Positions 21,857-32,160 are shown, counted from the stretch's first letter. The stretch: 33,127 nt of DNA from Rhizophagus sp. LPA8_4_AMF (GCA_021464525.1 JADRCO010000469.1:1-33127), one strand, 5' to 3'. The notes: generated by a model from the letters alone, not told the origin. A program made the numbers and translations.

Positions 21857-24275
21857 CTATTGCCAATCATAATTTTATTGATTTGATTCCCTAAAGGGAC
21901 ATGATATTTATTATTAGTTCATGAACGAATAATATTACATTATGCTCTAGAAAGGAATTTTATCTGATAAATAAATAATATGTTTTACGTCTCTATTATT
22001 GAAGGCTAATGTGTATATCTCTGCAATTGTTGATATGTTGATACCGTAAGGAAGAAATAGCAAGCCTGTGTTTTAAAACTTATGATTGTTCTACCTCGGG
22101 AATTATTATTCATAGTGAATACTTTAGATATCTGAATGTCAAATCGGTTTTTTTTTTACTGGTCATATAGGAAAATTAATTATGAATTTTTTCAGACCTG
22201 TATTTCATTTTAAAAGTCCACTTCAAATAAGTGAGTCCAAATCTTTTCAGGTTCATATATATTTCGTAGCATAATAATATATCAGACATTGATTGTGGCT
22301 TAGGAGATGACTGCTTAAATAATATCTCACATTATAAACGCAATACATTTCTGAAAAAAATTGTCTTTGATAAAATGAAATTAGTTAAATAACAAATTTC
22401 CATTACTATATTATGGTGAAATAGGAGGAAAGTTTAAATATTAAACGTAGTGAAGCATATCTCCTAAAGAACAATTTTCTCTGTATGAACGTATATTCAT
22501 TTTATGCTATTAAATATCTGATATACATTATATACTGTACGTTCATTTCTAGTTTTAAAAAATCATGTATAGTAATTATAACTGAGAATTTGTCTAAAGG
22601 ATAAGTTTGTAATATAAATTCTGTAGGTTTTATTAACATTCAAATAAATAATTCTATGCATCACAAGTATAAGACTTGGTTTTACAACTTAAAAGTAAAA
22701 TTCTGTCTGAATTAGTATAAAAATAGTTTAATAAAGAGTGTGTGAAATGTAAAATAACGCACTCTCAAAAATAACTCTCTATAACGCCCCTTTATCTCAG
22801 TTACGTATTGAGCATCTAACGTGTCATTTTTACGAGCAATGATTCTAAAAGCAGATGAAAGTTTCAACGACATTGCATCTAATTCAATTTATATTTTATA
22901 TAACAATTGAGCTCTAGATGATTTTGGGCAGTTGTGTAAGTTAAAAAAAAAACAATAACTTTGATAAATAAAATCTTATGTAACACGAGGGACTTCAAAA
23001 GTAGGAGATTTAATTATGAAGTTAATTTTCTAATTTTCTATTTTTTTATTTTTTTATTTTTTTTATTAATCATTCAAACTTCATTTTGTGAGGTATAGGA
23101 TGTATAGATTTCGAATTTAGCTAACTTTTTTATTAGCGATCTTATTTCAGAAAACTATGTGCTAGCTTCATTTAAAAATAATTCTTTAGGGAACCAACAT
23201 ATGATAACGAGAATTTATCTGTAAAAATGATGCCAATTATAAATTCTTAAATGTAGTATTTCCCTTGTTGCATATCGTTCACCATAGACTGGGCGTGAAT
23301 CTAGTTCATCCATCAGATGATCCAACTAAATTTACAAATTTCTTTGATTTTTTTTGATTTAAATATATTTTTTTTTTATTTCTCTAAACGGACATTTATA
23401 ACTATACCATTTAGCTCAGACAAAATCCAAGATTCATATCTTATATATAAAGTATCTATTAAAACAAATCTAATCTATTTACCTTATTTTCTAATTTGAA
23501 TCTATATATCAATACAAAACTTAGTTTATCATATAAATAAATAATTATGAGCTTCTGGAACATGATACGACTTCCCCTTCCAATTTCAAGTAATTTCTAA
23601 TGGTTGTGATAAAAAAGGAAAATCCTATAAAACGTATACAGTTAAAATTTTTTTTATAAGGAGTAAAAGGAGTACATTTCACTGACAGTTCGTCTTGTCA
23701 GTGCAAAGCTATTTTAAAGAAAACAAATATCTGATATTTATTATATAAAAACTCTTTAGTTTTTTCATCATCAAAACTAAATATAATCGTTAGTCATTAA
23801 TATATTTATTAAAAAAATAAACCATAATAAAAAGTTTTTAAAATGATAGATTTATGCGGAAATAACAACTTCTCTATTTTCTCAAGTCATTATAAACTGT
23901 TCAAATTTAAACTTCTCATTCCCGGTCATTTTTTTGTAAAGGTCGTGTTGCTCCTCGCAAAATTGATTCATTATTTTCAACTTGATTTTGCTCATACTGA
24001 AGCTGCTGTGAATTAACTTCAATTTTTATGTGAAAAGTTTAATTTTTTGCGATGCGATTACAATAATGATTGCCCGGAAAATAAAATTTTTCTAAACATA
24101 TGATGTTGAACATTATGACAGAAGAATAACAAAATAAAGTTGATGGATTTACAAAAAAGAAATCTTTTTAAAATAAAAGGAACTTAAATCGTGTAAATAA
24201 TAGTAATTTGCATGACGCGGCATCATATCCGCGGATTTTTGGAATCTTGATTAATAATTTATAGACATGTAACGG

Positions 24276-24289
24276 TCATGACGTCATGA
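24276..24289. promoter_or_regulatory. 14-base palindrome with CRE core
   Basis: TCATGACGTCATGA is a perfect palindrome containing TGACGTCA (24279-24286), the classical bZIP CREB/ATF half-site pair. The nearest gene remnant starts 2 kb downstream, so any target is unknown. It may be chance, although an 8-mer with four G/C is not common in such AT-rich DNA. Confidence 0.4.
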
Positions 24290-26074
24290 ATTTTGCCAGC
24301 ATTATGACATTATAAAGGAACTAACAAAATATAAATGTATCAAACTTATTATAATTGACTATATTATATTATGAATATTGTATGAAAATATTTTTTTTTA
24401 CATTTTAAAAAAAAACCTTGTGAAAAAAAAAAAAAAAAAAAATTAATTTACAAGTTATAAAACGTTTTGTAAAAACTGTAAAAATGAGTAAATAAACGAA
24501 AAACAAGGTAAAACATTTTTTTAATAAATAAGTTGTAAAAAAAAAAAGTTAGTCATATGACGAGAGTAATTCGGACGTTGTTAGTGTATTATAAATATTT
24601 ATTTTGATTTTTTTTGAGGCTTATTTTGGGGTGGTGATGCATTTTCAATTAATTAAATCAAAATTTTGTAAATCTTCCTTGTTACATAAAATTCCTAGTA
24701 ACATGATTCTTTCTGTAATAATATATCCTTTGATAACGAAAAATAAAATGTTTTCTAGAATTATTATACATTATTTGAATCTTTTTTAAAAGATAAAAGC
24801 AATATTTTTAATTGTACATAACTTGAATTTTTTTAGGTTAAAAAGCTCGTAATGTAGTAGTAATTAGGTTGATGTGCAGTAACGATGCTGGTTGGATTAT
24901 ACATACTTATACATATGATAATATAATTTATTTACTATTTCTTAATGTCATAATATTCAACATAATGTTTATTTTCTATCTTGAATCATGTTTTATACAT
25001 ATTTGTTAAATATAATTACAAATCACGAATAAAATATTCATTGCACTCTTGAAATAACTTTCTTTACTCTTTATCAACTCATATGAGACGACAAAAAATT
25101 AAATTTATTCTTTTCACATAAAATTAAAATTAATACCCAGCAGTTTTGTTACACTTCAGCATAATTGATACTTACTTTACTAATGTTGAACAATTAATTA
25201 ACTTAAATTAAGTAATGGACTAATCGAGAATCACGAATTTGGTACATACATCAAGTATATTATGTATATTGACCCAAGAAAATGGTATCTAAAAATTTGT
25301 GTATGTATTGAAAACATCCTTATAATAAAACTACGTGTAATTTTTTCTTTTTTTTCATACATCGGTAATTACATAGTTAATTATTCTTTTGTTAACTATC
25401 AAAAGTGTATAACAATAGTTTATAATTTACGATATTTATATTTCATTATAAGTTAACCAAATTATAAACCAAATTTTCTTTTAAATCTTAATTTTAGGTA
25501 ATAATTATTATCCTTGGAAACCTGAAGTTACATATGTTACGAACTTAAAAAAACTGAATAAAGTATACTGTAAACTTGAATGAAAAAATTTTCCTTTAAC
25601 CGCGCAATATTAAGCAAAGGCGAGCGTATCAAAATACAATAATGTAATAAATAATAATGATCTCATTTTCACGCGAACAAAAATCATTACTGTAAATATA
25701 TTTAGTAACATCGTGGTGCAGCTGGCAATTGTTGCGCAAACAAAAACAGCAAAAAAAAGAATTTAACTGAAACTTTGAAAGATGCCATAGTAGGTACGTT
25801 TTTTTGCCTGCTCTGCAAGTTTACTTAAAAGTAAATTTTGATAACTAAAGTTTTTCGAAAAAAAGTTGAAGCTTTTTGATAATCGCTGCGCCACAAATCT
25901 GCATACATGATATTACCTTTTCCTGATCATCATCAGGATGCGGATAGCATCGAAGTAATATGTATTGTTAAACGTCACCATTTATGAAAATAAAGTATAA
26001 CTGTAACTTGCAACACTAATTAAAATAATAAAACAAGAAATCGGCTTTTATAAAAATGTCAAAAAAAATTTTGC

Positions 26075-26090
26075 TACGCAATATTGCGTA
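26075..26090. promoter_or_regulatory. 16-base perfect palindrome upstream of the kinase array
   Basis: TACGCAATATTGCGTA is a perfect palindrome about 180 bases before the first module of the kinase locus. It could be a dimeric factor site or a chance palindrome; nothing else identifies it. Confidence 0.4.
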
Positions 26091-26268
26091 TTTAAGGATC
26101 GATGATACAATTTAAAGCTTAATATAGTAAATCATTAAATCCAATTTGTTTTAGTTTTGGCGTAACGGAGTTTTCATTATAAATGACTCCCCTCTTTTTT
26201 CATTTCAAAGAGAAATAAAATATTTTCTTTTTTTTCTTATTTTTACAAAAATAATAATATTAAAAACT

Positions 26269-26696
26269 TTGGGCAATACGACATCGTCAACAACAACATC
26301 ATCATCAACATCATCATCTCAAAACAAATGTGAAAAATGTAATAATCCCTATGCAACTAGTTCTTTTAAATGGTGTAGAACGTGTCAAGTAAATTATCTC
26401 AAAAAAGGAAATTTTATAAATTGTATTAGTGGAAATAAAAAATTTAAAAAATGTTATTACAAGCTTTTAAACCAGGTGACACATTATTTGAATGGATACC
26501 ATATGATCAGTTTGTTGATATTAAAGAAATAAATAAAAATGATCCTACCATCATATTTTCAGCAATATAGAAAAATGGTCCATTAAATTATGATTATTAT
26601 AATAAAAAGGAATGGGAGAGAGAATCGAATAAAAAAATCGCTTTAAAATGTTTATATAACTCACAAAATATCTCTGATGAATTTATTTTTTTTGAA
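26269..26696 (+). pseudogene. Kinase array module 1 (first exon, start lost)
   Basis: The frame opens with TTG where ATG is expected and reads GNTTSS with a Ser/Thr-rich stretch, then the zinc ribbon CEKC..WCRTCQ at ~residues 22-44. A frameshift near 26440-26455 is followed by the frame with FEWIPYDQF, SAI, a TAG at 26568-26570 replacing the conserved Trp codon, then NGPLNYDYY and IALKCLYNSQNISDEF. The expected GT donor after GAA (26694-26696) reads AT. If ATG was ancestral, the start would be MGN, a form often N-myristoylated; this is speculative. The glycine loop is degenerate while the VAIK-type Lys is present. Confidence 0.75.
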
Positions 26697-26749
26697 ATTT
26701 ATTATTTTTTACAAAATACTTTTATTAATATAATAATAATTTTTAATAG

Positions 26750-27230
26750 TATATGGAATACACAGTTGATTATTTTCGCGTTGAAATGGAATCCCTTATT
26801 ATATGGAATTTCTCAAAATCCAGTTACAAAAGATTATATTATGGTTCTTCAAGATATATATTGTAAAGAATGTGGTAAAAAATATACAGATATCGTTAAC
26901 GAATGGTGTAAACCATGTCAAAAAATTTATTTGGAAAAAAAATGTATAAATTGGACTAGTGGAGATACAAAAATTGATGAATTAATTGAATTAATTCGAA
27001 AAGAGCATTCAAAGATTGAAGAAGCAAGTGATAAAATAATTGAATGGATACCATACGATCAGTTTTGTGATATTAAAGAAAGAGAAAAAGATGAAAAATA
27101 TTCTGCAACATGGAAGAATGGTCCATTATATTATGACAATTATGAATGGAAAAAAGCATCAAATGAAAAAATTAACTTAAATCACTTAAATAATTCACAA
27201 AATATCACTTATGAATTTATTCAAAATGAG
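26750..27230 (+). pseudogene. Kinase array module 2
   Basis: It follows an AG acceptor at 26748-26749 and ends GAG before GTACAG. It opens YMEYTV in one frame, then shifts by one base before LLYGISQNPVTKDYIMVLQD, which runs directly into YCKECGKKYTD..WCKPCQ, NWTSGDTKIDELIE, EWIPYDQF and WKNGPLYYD. From about 26800 to its end the frame is open. The glycine-rich loop is replaced by IKEREKDEKYSA and the expected ALK with the catalytic Lys reads NLN, so even the intact part could not bind ATP normally. Block length minus the one-base shift is a multiple of three. Confidence 0.78.
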
Positions 27231-27311
27231 GTACAGTATAAAATTCTTTGATTTTATTCAAATATTTTGAATAATATGATATATTCATATATATTTTATA
27301 AATATATATTA

Positions 27312-27430
27312 TTGGATGGGGGAGTAGCTATATCGGTCACAGGACCGAATGATTGGATGAAAATGGGCCACGTAGTGGCCATTTTCACCAATCAATGAAG
27401 GTCCCTGTGACCGATATAGCCCACATCCAA
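27312..27430. mobile_element. Foldback/MITE-like element in the kinase intron
   Basis: Ends are TTGGATG and CATCCAA. The arms continue with GCTATATCGGTCACAGG on the left and its complement CCTGTGACCGATATAGC on the right, then GATTGG..CCAATC and AAAATGG..CCATTTT toward a central GGCCACGTAGTGGCC palindrome. The left arm has a few extra bases. It is 119 bases long, flanked by TA on both sides, which fits a TA target. No coding capacity. Confidence 0.85.
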
Positions 27431-27438
27431 TAAAAGTG

Positions 27439-27608
27439 TTATCGTTCTGCCCTCACTGATCATATTGACTGATAAAATAAACTAACTTTATTTGATTAGC
27501 TTTTAATAAGCTTTACACAATATTGTTATAAACTCATAAATAATATTGATCAATTTAAAACAATATCGGTCAGTAAAAGTCTAAATGATCTTACTGGCTG
27601 AACGATAA
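27439..27608. mobile_element. Second foldback element next to the first
   Basis: The left end TTATCGTTCTGCC..GATCAT pairs imperfectly with the right end ATGATC..GGCTGAACGATAA over about 30 bases; the interior is AT-rich with small palindromes (ACAATATTGT). The right end lies two bases before the AG acceptor of the next module. Together with the first element it makes this intron about 381 bases long instead of ~70. Confidence 0.75.
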
Positions 27609-27611
27609 TAG

Positions 27612-28067
27612 GTTGTATATTACGAATCAGTTTTTGGTATATCCCAAGTTCCGGATACAAAAGATTATATTATGATTCATCAAAATGGATATTGTAACTC
27701 TTTTTGTGACAAATGTGGTAAAAAACTTATAGCAATAAACAGACTTATGCCAACCAACAAGTTATGTATACCTTGTAATTTAAAAACATATTCAAATCAA
27801 AAAAGTTGAAATGATATAATTGATCATTTAAAAAGAAAATGCAATCAAAAATTAGTGAACCCAGTGATGTAGCATTTGAATGGATACCATACAATGAACT
27901 TGTTATTATAAAAGAATTATGTAAAGATGATTTTACTAAATTATATTCGGCAAAATGGAAAATGGGCCATTGAATTGTGATATGTATGATAAAAGATATA
28001 AAAATGAAAAGGTCATTTTGAAATGTTTTATACATTTACAAACTAATTTGATGAATTTATACATGAG
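27612..28067 (+). pseudogene. Kinase array module 3
   Basis: It begins after AG with VVYYESVFGISQVPDTKDYI and continues into FCDKCGKKL..CIPCN, with the second Cys pair spaced as in the other modules. A G-to-T change gives TGA at 27807-27809 where SGN is expected. Three single-base deletions follow: near 27828, in the TGGAAA..GGG segment near 27960, and in AATTTGATGA near 28048. Restoring these three would make the block a multiple of three. FEWIPYNEL, YSAKW and KVILKCF are readable; the glycine loop is poor. It ends GAG before GTAATA. Confidence 0.75.
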
Positions 28068-28142
28068 GTAATATATTTTCTTTTATAACTTTATTTAAAT
28101 AATTTTAGTATTAATAATTCTTTTTTTTTATTACCTTGATAG

Positions 28143-28614
28143 GCTCAAACATCATATTCAATAAATTATAGAAGTGATCTTACAATATATGAAGTATCTC
28201 AAAATCCAAGTACAAATGATCTTATTTTGGTTTTTAAAGCGGATTATCATTGTGAAACGTGTGGTAACAAATATATAGATAAGGATCTTGATCATAAGTG
28301 GTGCAAACCATGTCAAATAAGTTATTGTGAAAAAAGTTTTACAAATTGGAGCAAGAATGAAAAAATTGATAATTCAATTCATGTGATGCGATTAAAAATT
28401 GATAGATATAATGATAATATGTTTGAATGGATACCATACAAATTTATTAATATTAAAAAGATAGGTGAAGATGTATATTCAGCAATATGGAAGAATGGTC
28501 CATTAGAATATGATTATTTTGCAATGAAATGGGCAAGAAAATTTGATTCAGATACAAAAGTTGCTTTAAAATATTTATGTAACACAAAATATTACTGATG
28601 TATGTTTAAATGAG
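28143..28614 (+). pseudogene. Kinase array module 4
   Basis: It is open from the AG acceptor (28141-28142) through YSINYRSDLTIYEVSQNP, the zinc ribbon CETCGNKY..WCKPCQ, SFTNWSKNEKIDN, FEWIPYKF, YSAIWKNGPLEYD and KVALKYLCNT, to a premature TGA at 28596. A two-base loss in the ACACA run near 28584-28588 causes the stop; beyond it ITDVCLNE and the GTAAAT donor are in the other frame. The glycine-rich loop is shortened to IGEDVY, while the VAIK-type Lys is kept. It is the least damaged of the upstream modules. Confidence 0.78.
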
Positions 28615-28684
28615 GTAAATAATAAATTTTTCGCATTAAATTAATTTTTATAATAACTCTATAATAATTATTTTTTTTTAATAG

Positions 28685-29171
28685 ATTAGTGAATACTCAA
28701 TTATTAGTAGTACTAGTTATGTTTACAATATAATTCAAATATATGGAATATCCCAGAATCCAGTTACAAAAGATTATATTATGGTTCTTCGAGATAATTA
28801 CTGTGAAAATTGTGGTGAAGCATATACAGTTGTGAGACATAAATGGTGTAATCCATGTCAATAAATTACTTGAAAAAATTTTTTACAAATCAAACCAGTG
28901 GAAATCAAAAAATTGATGATTTAATCAAGAAATACAATCAAAAATTAGTGAACCAAGTGATAGTGTATTTGAATGGATACCATACAATCAGTTTAAACAC
29001 ATTAAAATAGTAGGTGAAGGTAACTTTGCTAAGGTATATTCAGCAATATGGAAGGATGGTCCATTATGTTATGATCCAGATAAGAAGACATATACAAGAA
29101 ACCAGAAGAAAAGGGTTGCATTAAAATGTTTAAATAACTCACAAGATATTGCTGATGGATTTTTAAATGAA
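28685..29171 (+). pseudogene. Kinase array module 5 (only module with a canonical glycine loop)
   Basis: It opens ISEYSIISSTSY..IYGISQNP, then CENCGEAY..WCNPCQ. A one-base deletion after the Gln creates TAA near 28861, and a second one-base deletion lies near 28925. Downstream reads FEWIPYNQF, IVGEGNFAKVYSAIW (GxGxFxxVY), KDGPLCYD, and RVALKCLNNSQDIADGFLNE before the donor GTAAGA. With both deletions allowed for, the block is a multiple of three. The intact P-loop and Lys next to the C-lobe exon suggest this was the catalytic N-lobe. Confidence 0.8.
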
Positions 29172-29241
29172 GTAAGAAATTTTTATTTTTATTTAATTTA
29201 AAAGACTTTTTAACATATTAATAAATTTTTATAAACTATAG

Positions 29242-30217
29242 GTTAAAGCATATCCAATTAATGACAGTAAGTGTATTATTCCAATATATGAAATATTTCA
29301 AAAGTCAGAAACGAAAGATTATATCATAGTTTTTGAATATGCAGAAGGTGGAACATTAACTGATTGGATAAATAAGAATTATAAAGATTTTAATTGGAGA
29401 AATAAAGTTAATAAAATTTACAAGAATTATTTTAGGCCTTAAAGAGATCCATCAAAAAGAAATGATTCATCGTGATTTTCATGCAGGAAATATATTACTT
29501 GAAAAAGCCTCATTTTCTAATAATGTATATTTTGATGAAGTATATGTTTCAGATATGGGATTAAGTGGACAAGTTAATAATACAGATAAAATAGATAAAT
29601 CAAAAATTTATGGATTTTTGCCATATGTAGTTCCTGAAGTTTTAAATGAAAAACCTCATACTCAAGCATCTGATATATATAGTATTGGTATGATTATGTA
29701 TTTTATAGCAACTGGAAGACCACCTTTTGGAAGACCACCTTTTGATAAAGATCTAGCACATAATATATGTGTTAATGATTTTAGACCTGAAGTTAATGAC
29801 ACATAATACCAAAATGTTATATATATAGACTTACTAATGAAAAGGTGTTGGGATTCAAATGCAGATGATAGACCAAGTGCTACTGAAGTAAAAGAATTGA
29901 TTGTTATATTTAAGAATTCATATACACGTCGTCCTGAAATTGAATACCTTACAGAAATTGGAATTGAAAAAGAACAGCATGATGAAATTAAAGCACAATT
30001 TGAACTTGCAGAGGAGAATAGGAAAGGATATACTTATTCTTCTCCTGAAAATAATCAAAATAATAATCATCCAGTTCATGGTAATATTGATAACAATGAT
30101 AATAATAATGTTGATGATAATAATAATAATGACGTTAGTGATCCTTCTGGAGTTGGAGAAGCATTTGAACTAGCGATAGTAGATAATGAAAATAATAACC
30201 TTAATGAAGAACAATGA
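29242..30217 (+). pseudogene. Kinase C-lobe exon with Asn-rich tail
   Basis: After AG it reads VKAYPINDSKCIIPIYEIF, TKDYIIVFEYAEGGTL (hinge) and DWINKNY. One extra T near 29417-29419 shifts the frame. Then come GLKEIHQKEMIHRDFHAGN (catalytic loop, HRD and Asn), SDMGLSG (DFG equivalent with Asp kept, Phe replaced by Met), PYVVPEVL (APE equivalent), SDIYSIGMIMYF and TGRPPFGRPPF. TAA at 29804-29806 interrupts it in the same frame that resumes with IDLLMKRCWDSNADDRPSA. The tail has EIKAQFELAEENRK and a poly-Asn/Asp stretch and ends at TGA 30215-30217. Without the extra T the exon is a multiple of three. In family terms this is a TKL kinase with all key catalytic residues but two breaking lesions. 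Confidence 0.82.
29714..29743 (+). repeat. 15-base in-frame tandem duplication in the kinase C-lobe
   Basis: ggaagaccacctttt is exactly repeated, giving GRPPFGRPPF after the alpha-F helix. It adds five residues to a loop where relatives have one copy of the motif. Confidence 0.9.
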
Positions 30218-31459
30218 TAGAACCATATAATATTAACTAAAAACCTTCCCTCTTGACTTGCTCCATATAAGAATATAAGATGCTCAATATATCGAATATA
30301 TAATAGGATCTATTTAATTTGTCCAAGTATATTTATTATAAATTCTATCCTTATAGCAATGATTAACTGGGTAAATTAGTGGTAAATTAACCCAGAAATT
30401 TTAGTTAGTACTATACGATATTGTAAAGTTTAAAAAGTATAAATATCTATTAAATATTTTAATATTGAACAATAATATTTTTTTTAAAATCTCTTATATG
30501 TATACTTTTTTTTCTTATGAAATAAAATTTATTACTTAAAATCAACAATTTAATAAATTTCCTGATTTATAATAAATACTGTAAACTGAAGATATTGTTT
30601 ATATACGATAAGTAATTATTTAAATATTTAATAAGTTTTTATTTTTCATATATAATTATCATTGAAAAATGCGCAAGAACTTATAAATTTACTCAGTTCA
30701 GTATAAAGGTATATATTTATTAGCAAACTTTGCAAATTTGCTATTTAAGCTCATTTTAAAGTAATAGCATGCCAACTATACAACTACTGTACGTTTAAAT
30801 GAACATATAATGTTTAACCTTTATATAAATAAATTACGAAGAAATAAAATAATAGCCTTTATTCAAATTCTTGATCATTATATAATTTTATATCAGTAGA
30901 AAACAGAAGAAAAATTTATTTTTTATTAAAAGTTTTAAAAATAATGAAATATTAATAGTTATTCTTATGACTTTTTATATGTCTTTCGTTCTGCCGCCAT
31001 TCTTTTTATTAAATAAATTTATGATTAATGAATGTTAAATCGGAAACTTGCTTAATTCATAAATAAAATAAATAAATAACAAATAAGTGATGAACCAATT
31101 TTTTTTTTTAAATAATTTGATGCGTTACTTTTAAGGTCAGAAAATTTTTGTATTTAATTATATATTGTATTTATGATAATACTATCAGCTATAGTATATT
31201 AAATTTCTCATATTTTGAAGTATAATCTGATTGTAAAAGGACGGTATAATTTTATGGATCTTTATGAAGATTATAAAATAAAAAAAAATACACTTAGAAA
31301 TGAAACTATTGCAAGACAAATAAAAAATACAATATATGAATATACTTTATTAAATATTATAATGACTGTGAATCAATAACTTCATTTCATGCGTTTTAGG
31401 AAAATTTAATTAAAAGAATTTGCTTATTAGGTACGATTCAGAATAAATATCTTTATCCT
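30218..31459. other. Downstream AT-rich intergenic region
   Basis: No gene was recognised. It contains many AATAAA-like words after the kinase locus, none of which can be chosen as the polyadenylation site. Confidence 0.5.
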
Positions 31460-32160
31460 ATTGAAACTTATCTACACATATACCCTTCTCCAAAAAATCA
31501 TTCTGGGTTTCACAAAAATTTTGTATATAAAACTCCCTATCGGGTAACCTATTCCTAATATAGCGTCAATATTTCTTTCATAATATTCACATTTTTCAAT
31601 ATTTTAAATTTTTACTGCTGCCTTGAATTTATATGAATAATGTCATATCGTCGTTTTAATTGGATAAGTAGTGCATAAGTTAGAGAAAAAAACCTTCTTA
31701 GTAAAGTCACTCAAAAATGAATATATATTGGCTACAATATTTTCAAATTTGATAAATTTGATTAAACTTTCCTACAACTATTTTATTTTGGTAACTCTAT
31801 TTTATGGGTGCTTAAACCAAAGAAAATGTATCACAATTCTAATGTAAATTTGAAAGTCAGATATGCGATATTAATGGCGGATATGGTAAAACATTTCCTT
31901 CAGTTTCAGAGAGTTTTACAACGAAATCTAATGTTTTTTTTAAAATTTTGTAGATTTTTAAACGGCTATATCATGGCTTCGATAATTTACAATTTTGTAT
32001 AAGATAAGCTTGAAAATACAGTTGTAACGATCCCGTATTTCATTAGAATTGAAAGATTTTTTTTTCTTTTGAATCCACATTCAAGAGGTATTAAAGATTG
32101 TTTGACCATATAAAACTTACATTTATTTGATGGTGCAGTAGTGTCAATAATTGACGAATC
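31460..32160 (+). repeat. Dispersed repeat family, copy C
   Basis: Same orientation as copy B. Shared landmarks are GAAACTTATC near 31462 (shared with A), CACAAAAATTTTGTATATAA near 31511, GTAACTCTATTTTATGGGTG near 31791, GTAACGATCCCGTATTTCAT near 32025, and CTTACATTTATTTGATG near 32116, after which the match fades. The 64-codon frame at 31808-32002 sits inside but its sequence is not conserved in the other copies, so I do not call it a gene. Confidence 0.65.

Larger units (their letters stand above)
18526..26268. other. Large gene desert
   Basis: About 7.7 kb with no frame I would defend. The 60-72 codon frames here (20463, 20509, 21475, 23317, 24604, 25262) are AT-rich by-products. It contains small repeats listed separately, a TCGGG-rich patch near 18790-18850, an inverted repeat TTCTAAT/ATTAGAA near 20908-20926, and two perfect palindromes near 24276 and 26075. 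No decayed kinase or repeat-family copy was found. Confidence 0.5.
26269..30217 (+). pseudogene. Modular TKL-type kinase locus: five zinc-ribbon/N-lobe modules plus one C-lobe
   Basis: Six exon-like blocks run head to tail: 26269-26696, 26750-27230, 27612-28067, 28143-28614, 28685-29171 and 29242-30217. Blocks 1-5 each carry CxxC-x(n)-WCxxCQ, a helical linker, EWIPYxxF and a kinase N-lobe. Blocks 2-5 begin with the previous module's beta4-beta5 (GISQNPVTKDY-like) and run straight into the next zinc ribbon. Block 6 supplies the hinge and a C-lobe. Introns begin GT, end AG and fall in phase 0. Every block has at least one lesion: ATG to TTG at the start, TAG at 26568, TGA at 27807, TAA at 29804, a lost donor at 26697, and several one- or two-base indels. 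The wording is typical of the Rhizophagus kinase expansion. I infer a once-functional multi-module kinase, now a pseudogene, unless the indels are assembly errors. Whether it was one gene or several is uncertain. Confidence 0.75.

Noticed and set aside
27745..28035. 96-codon minus-strand frame
   Set aside because: Antisense shadow of kinase module 3.
29901..30173. 90-codon frame rich in Leu/Ile
   Set aside because: Other-frame reading of the kinase C-terminal Asn-rich tail.
31808..32002. 64-codon frame in repeat copy C
   Set aside because: Sequence not conserved as protein in copies A and B.
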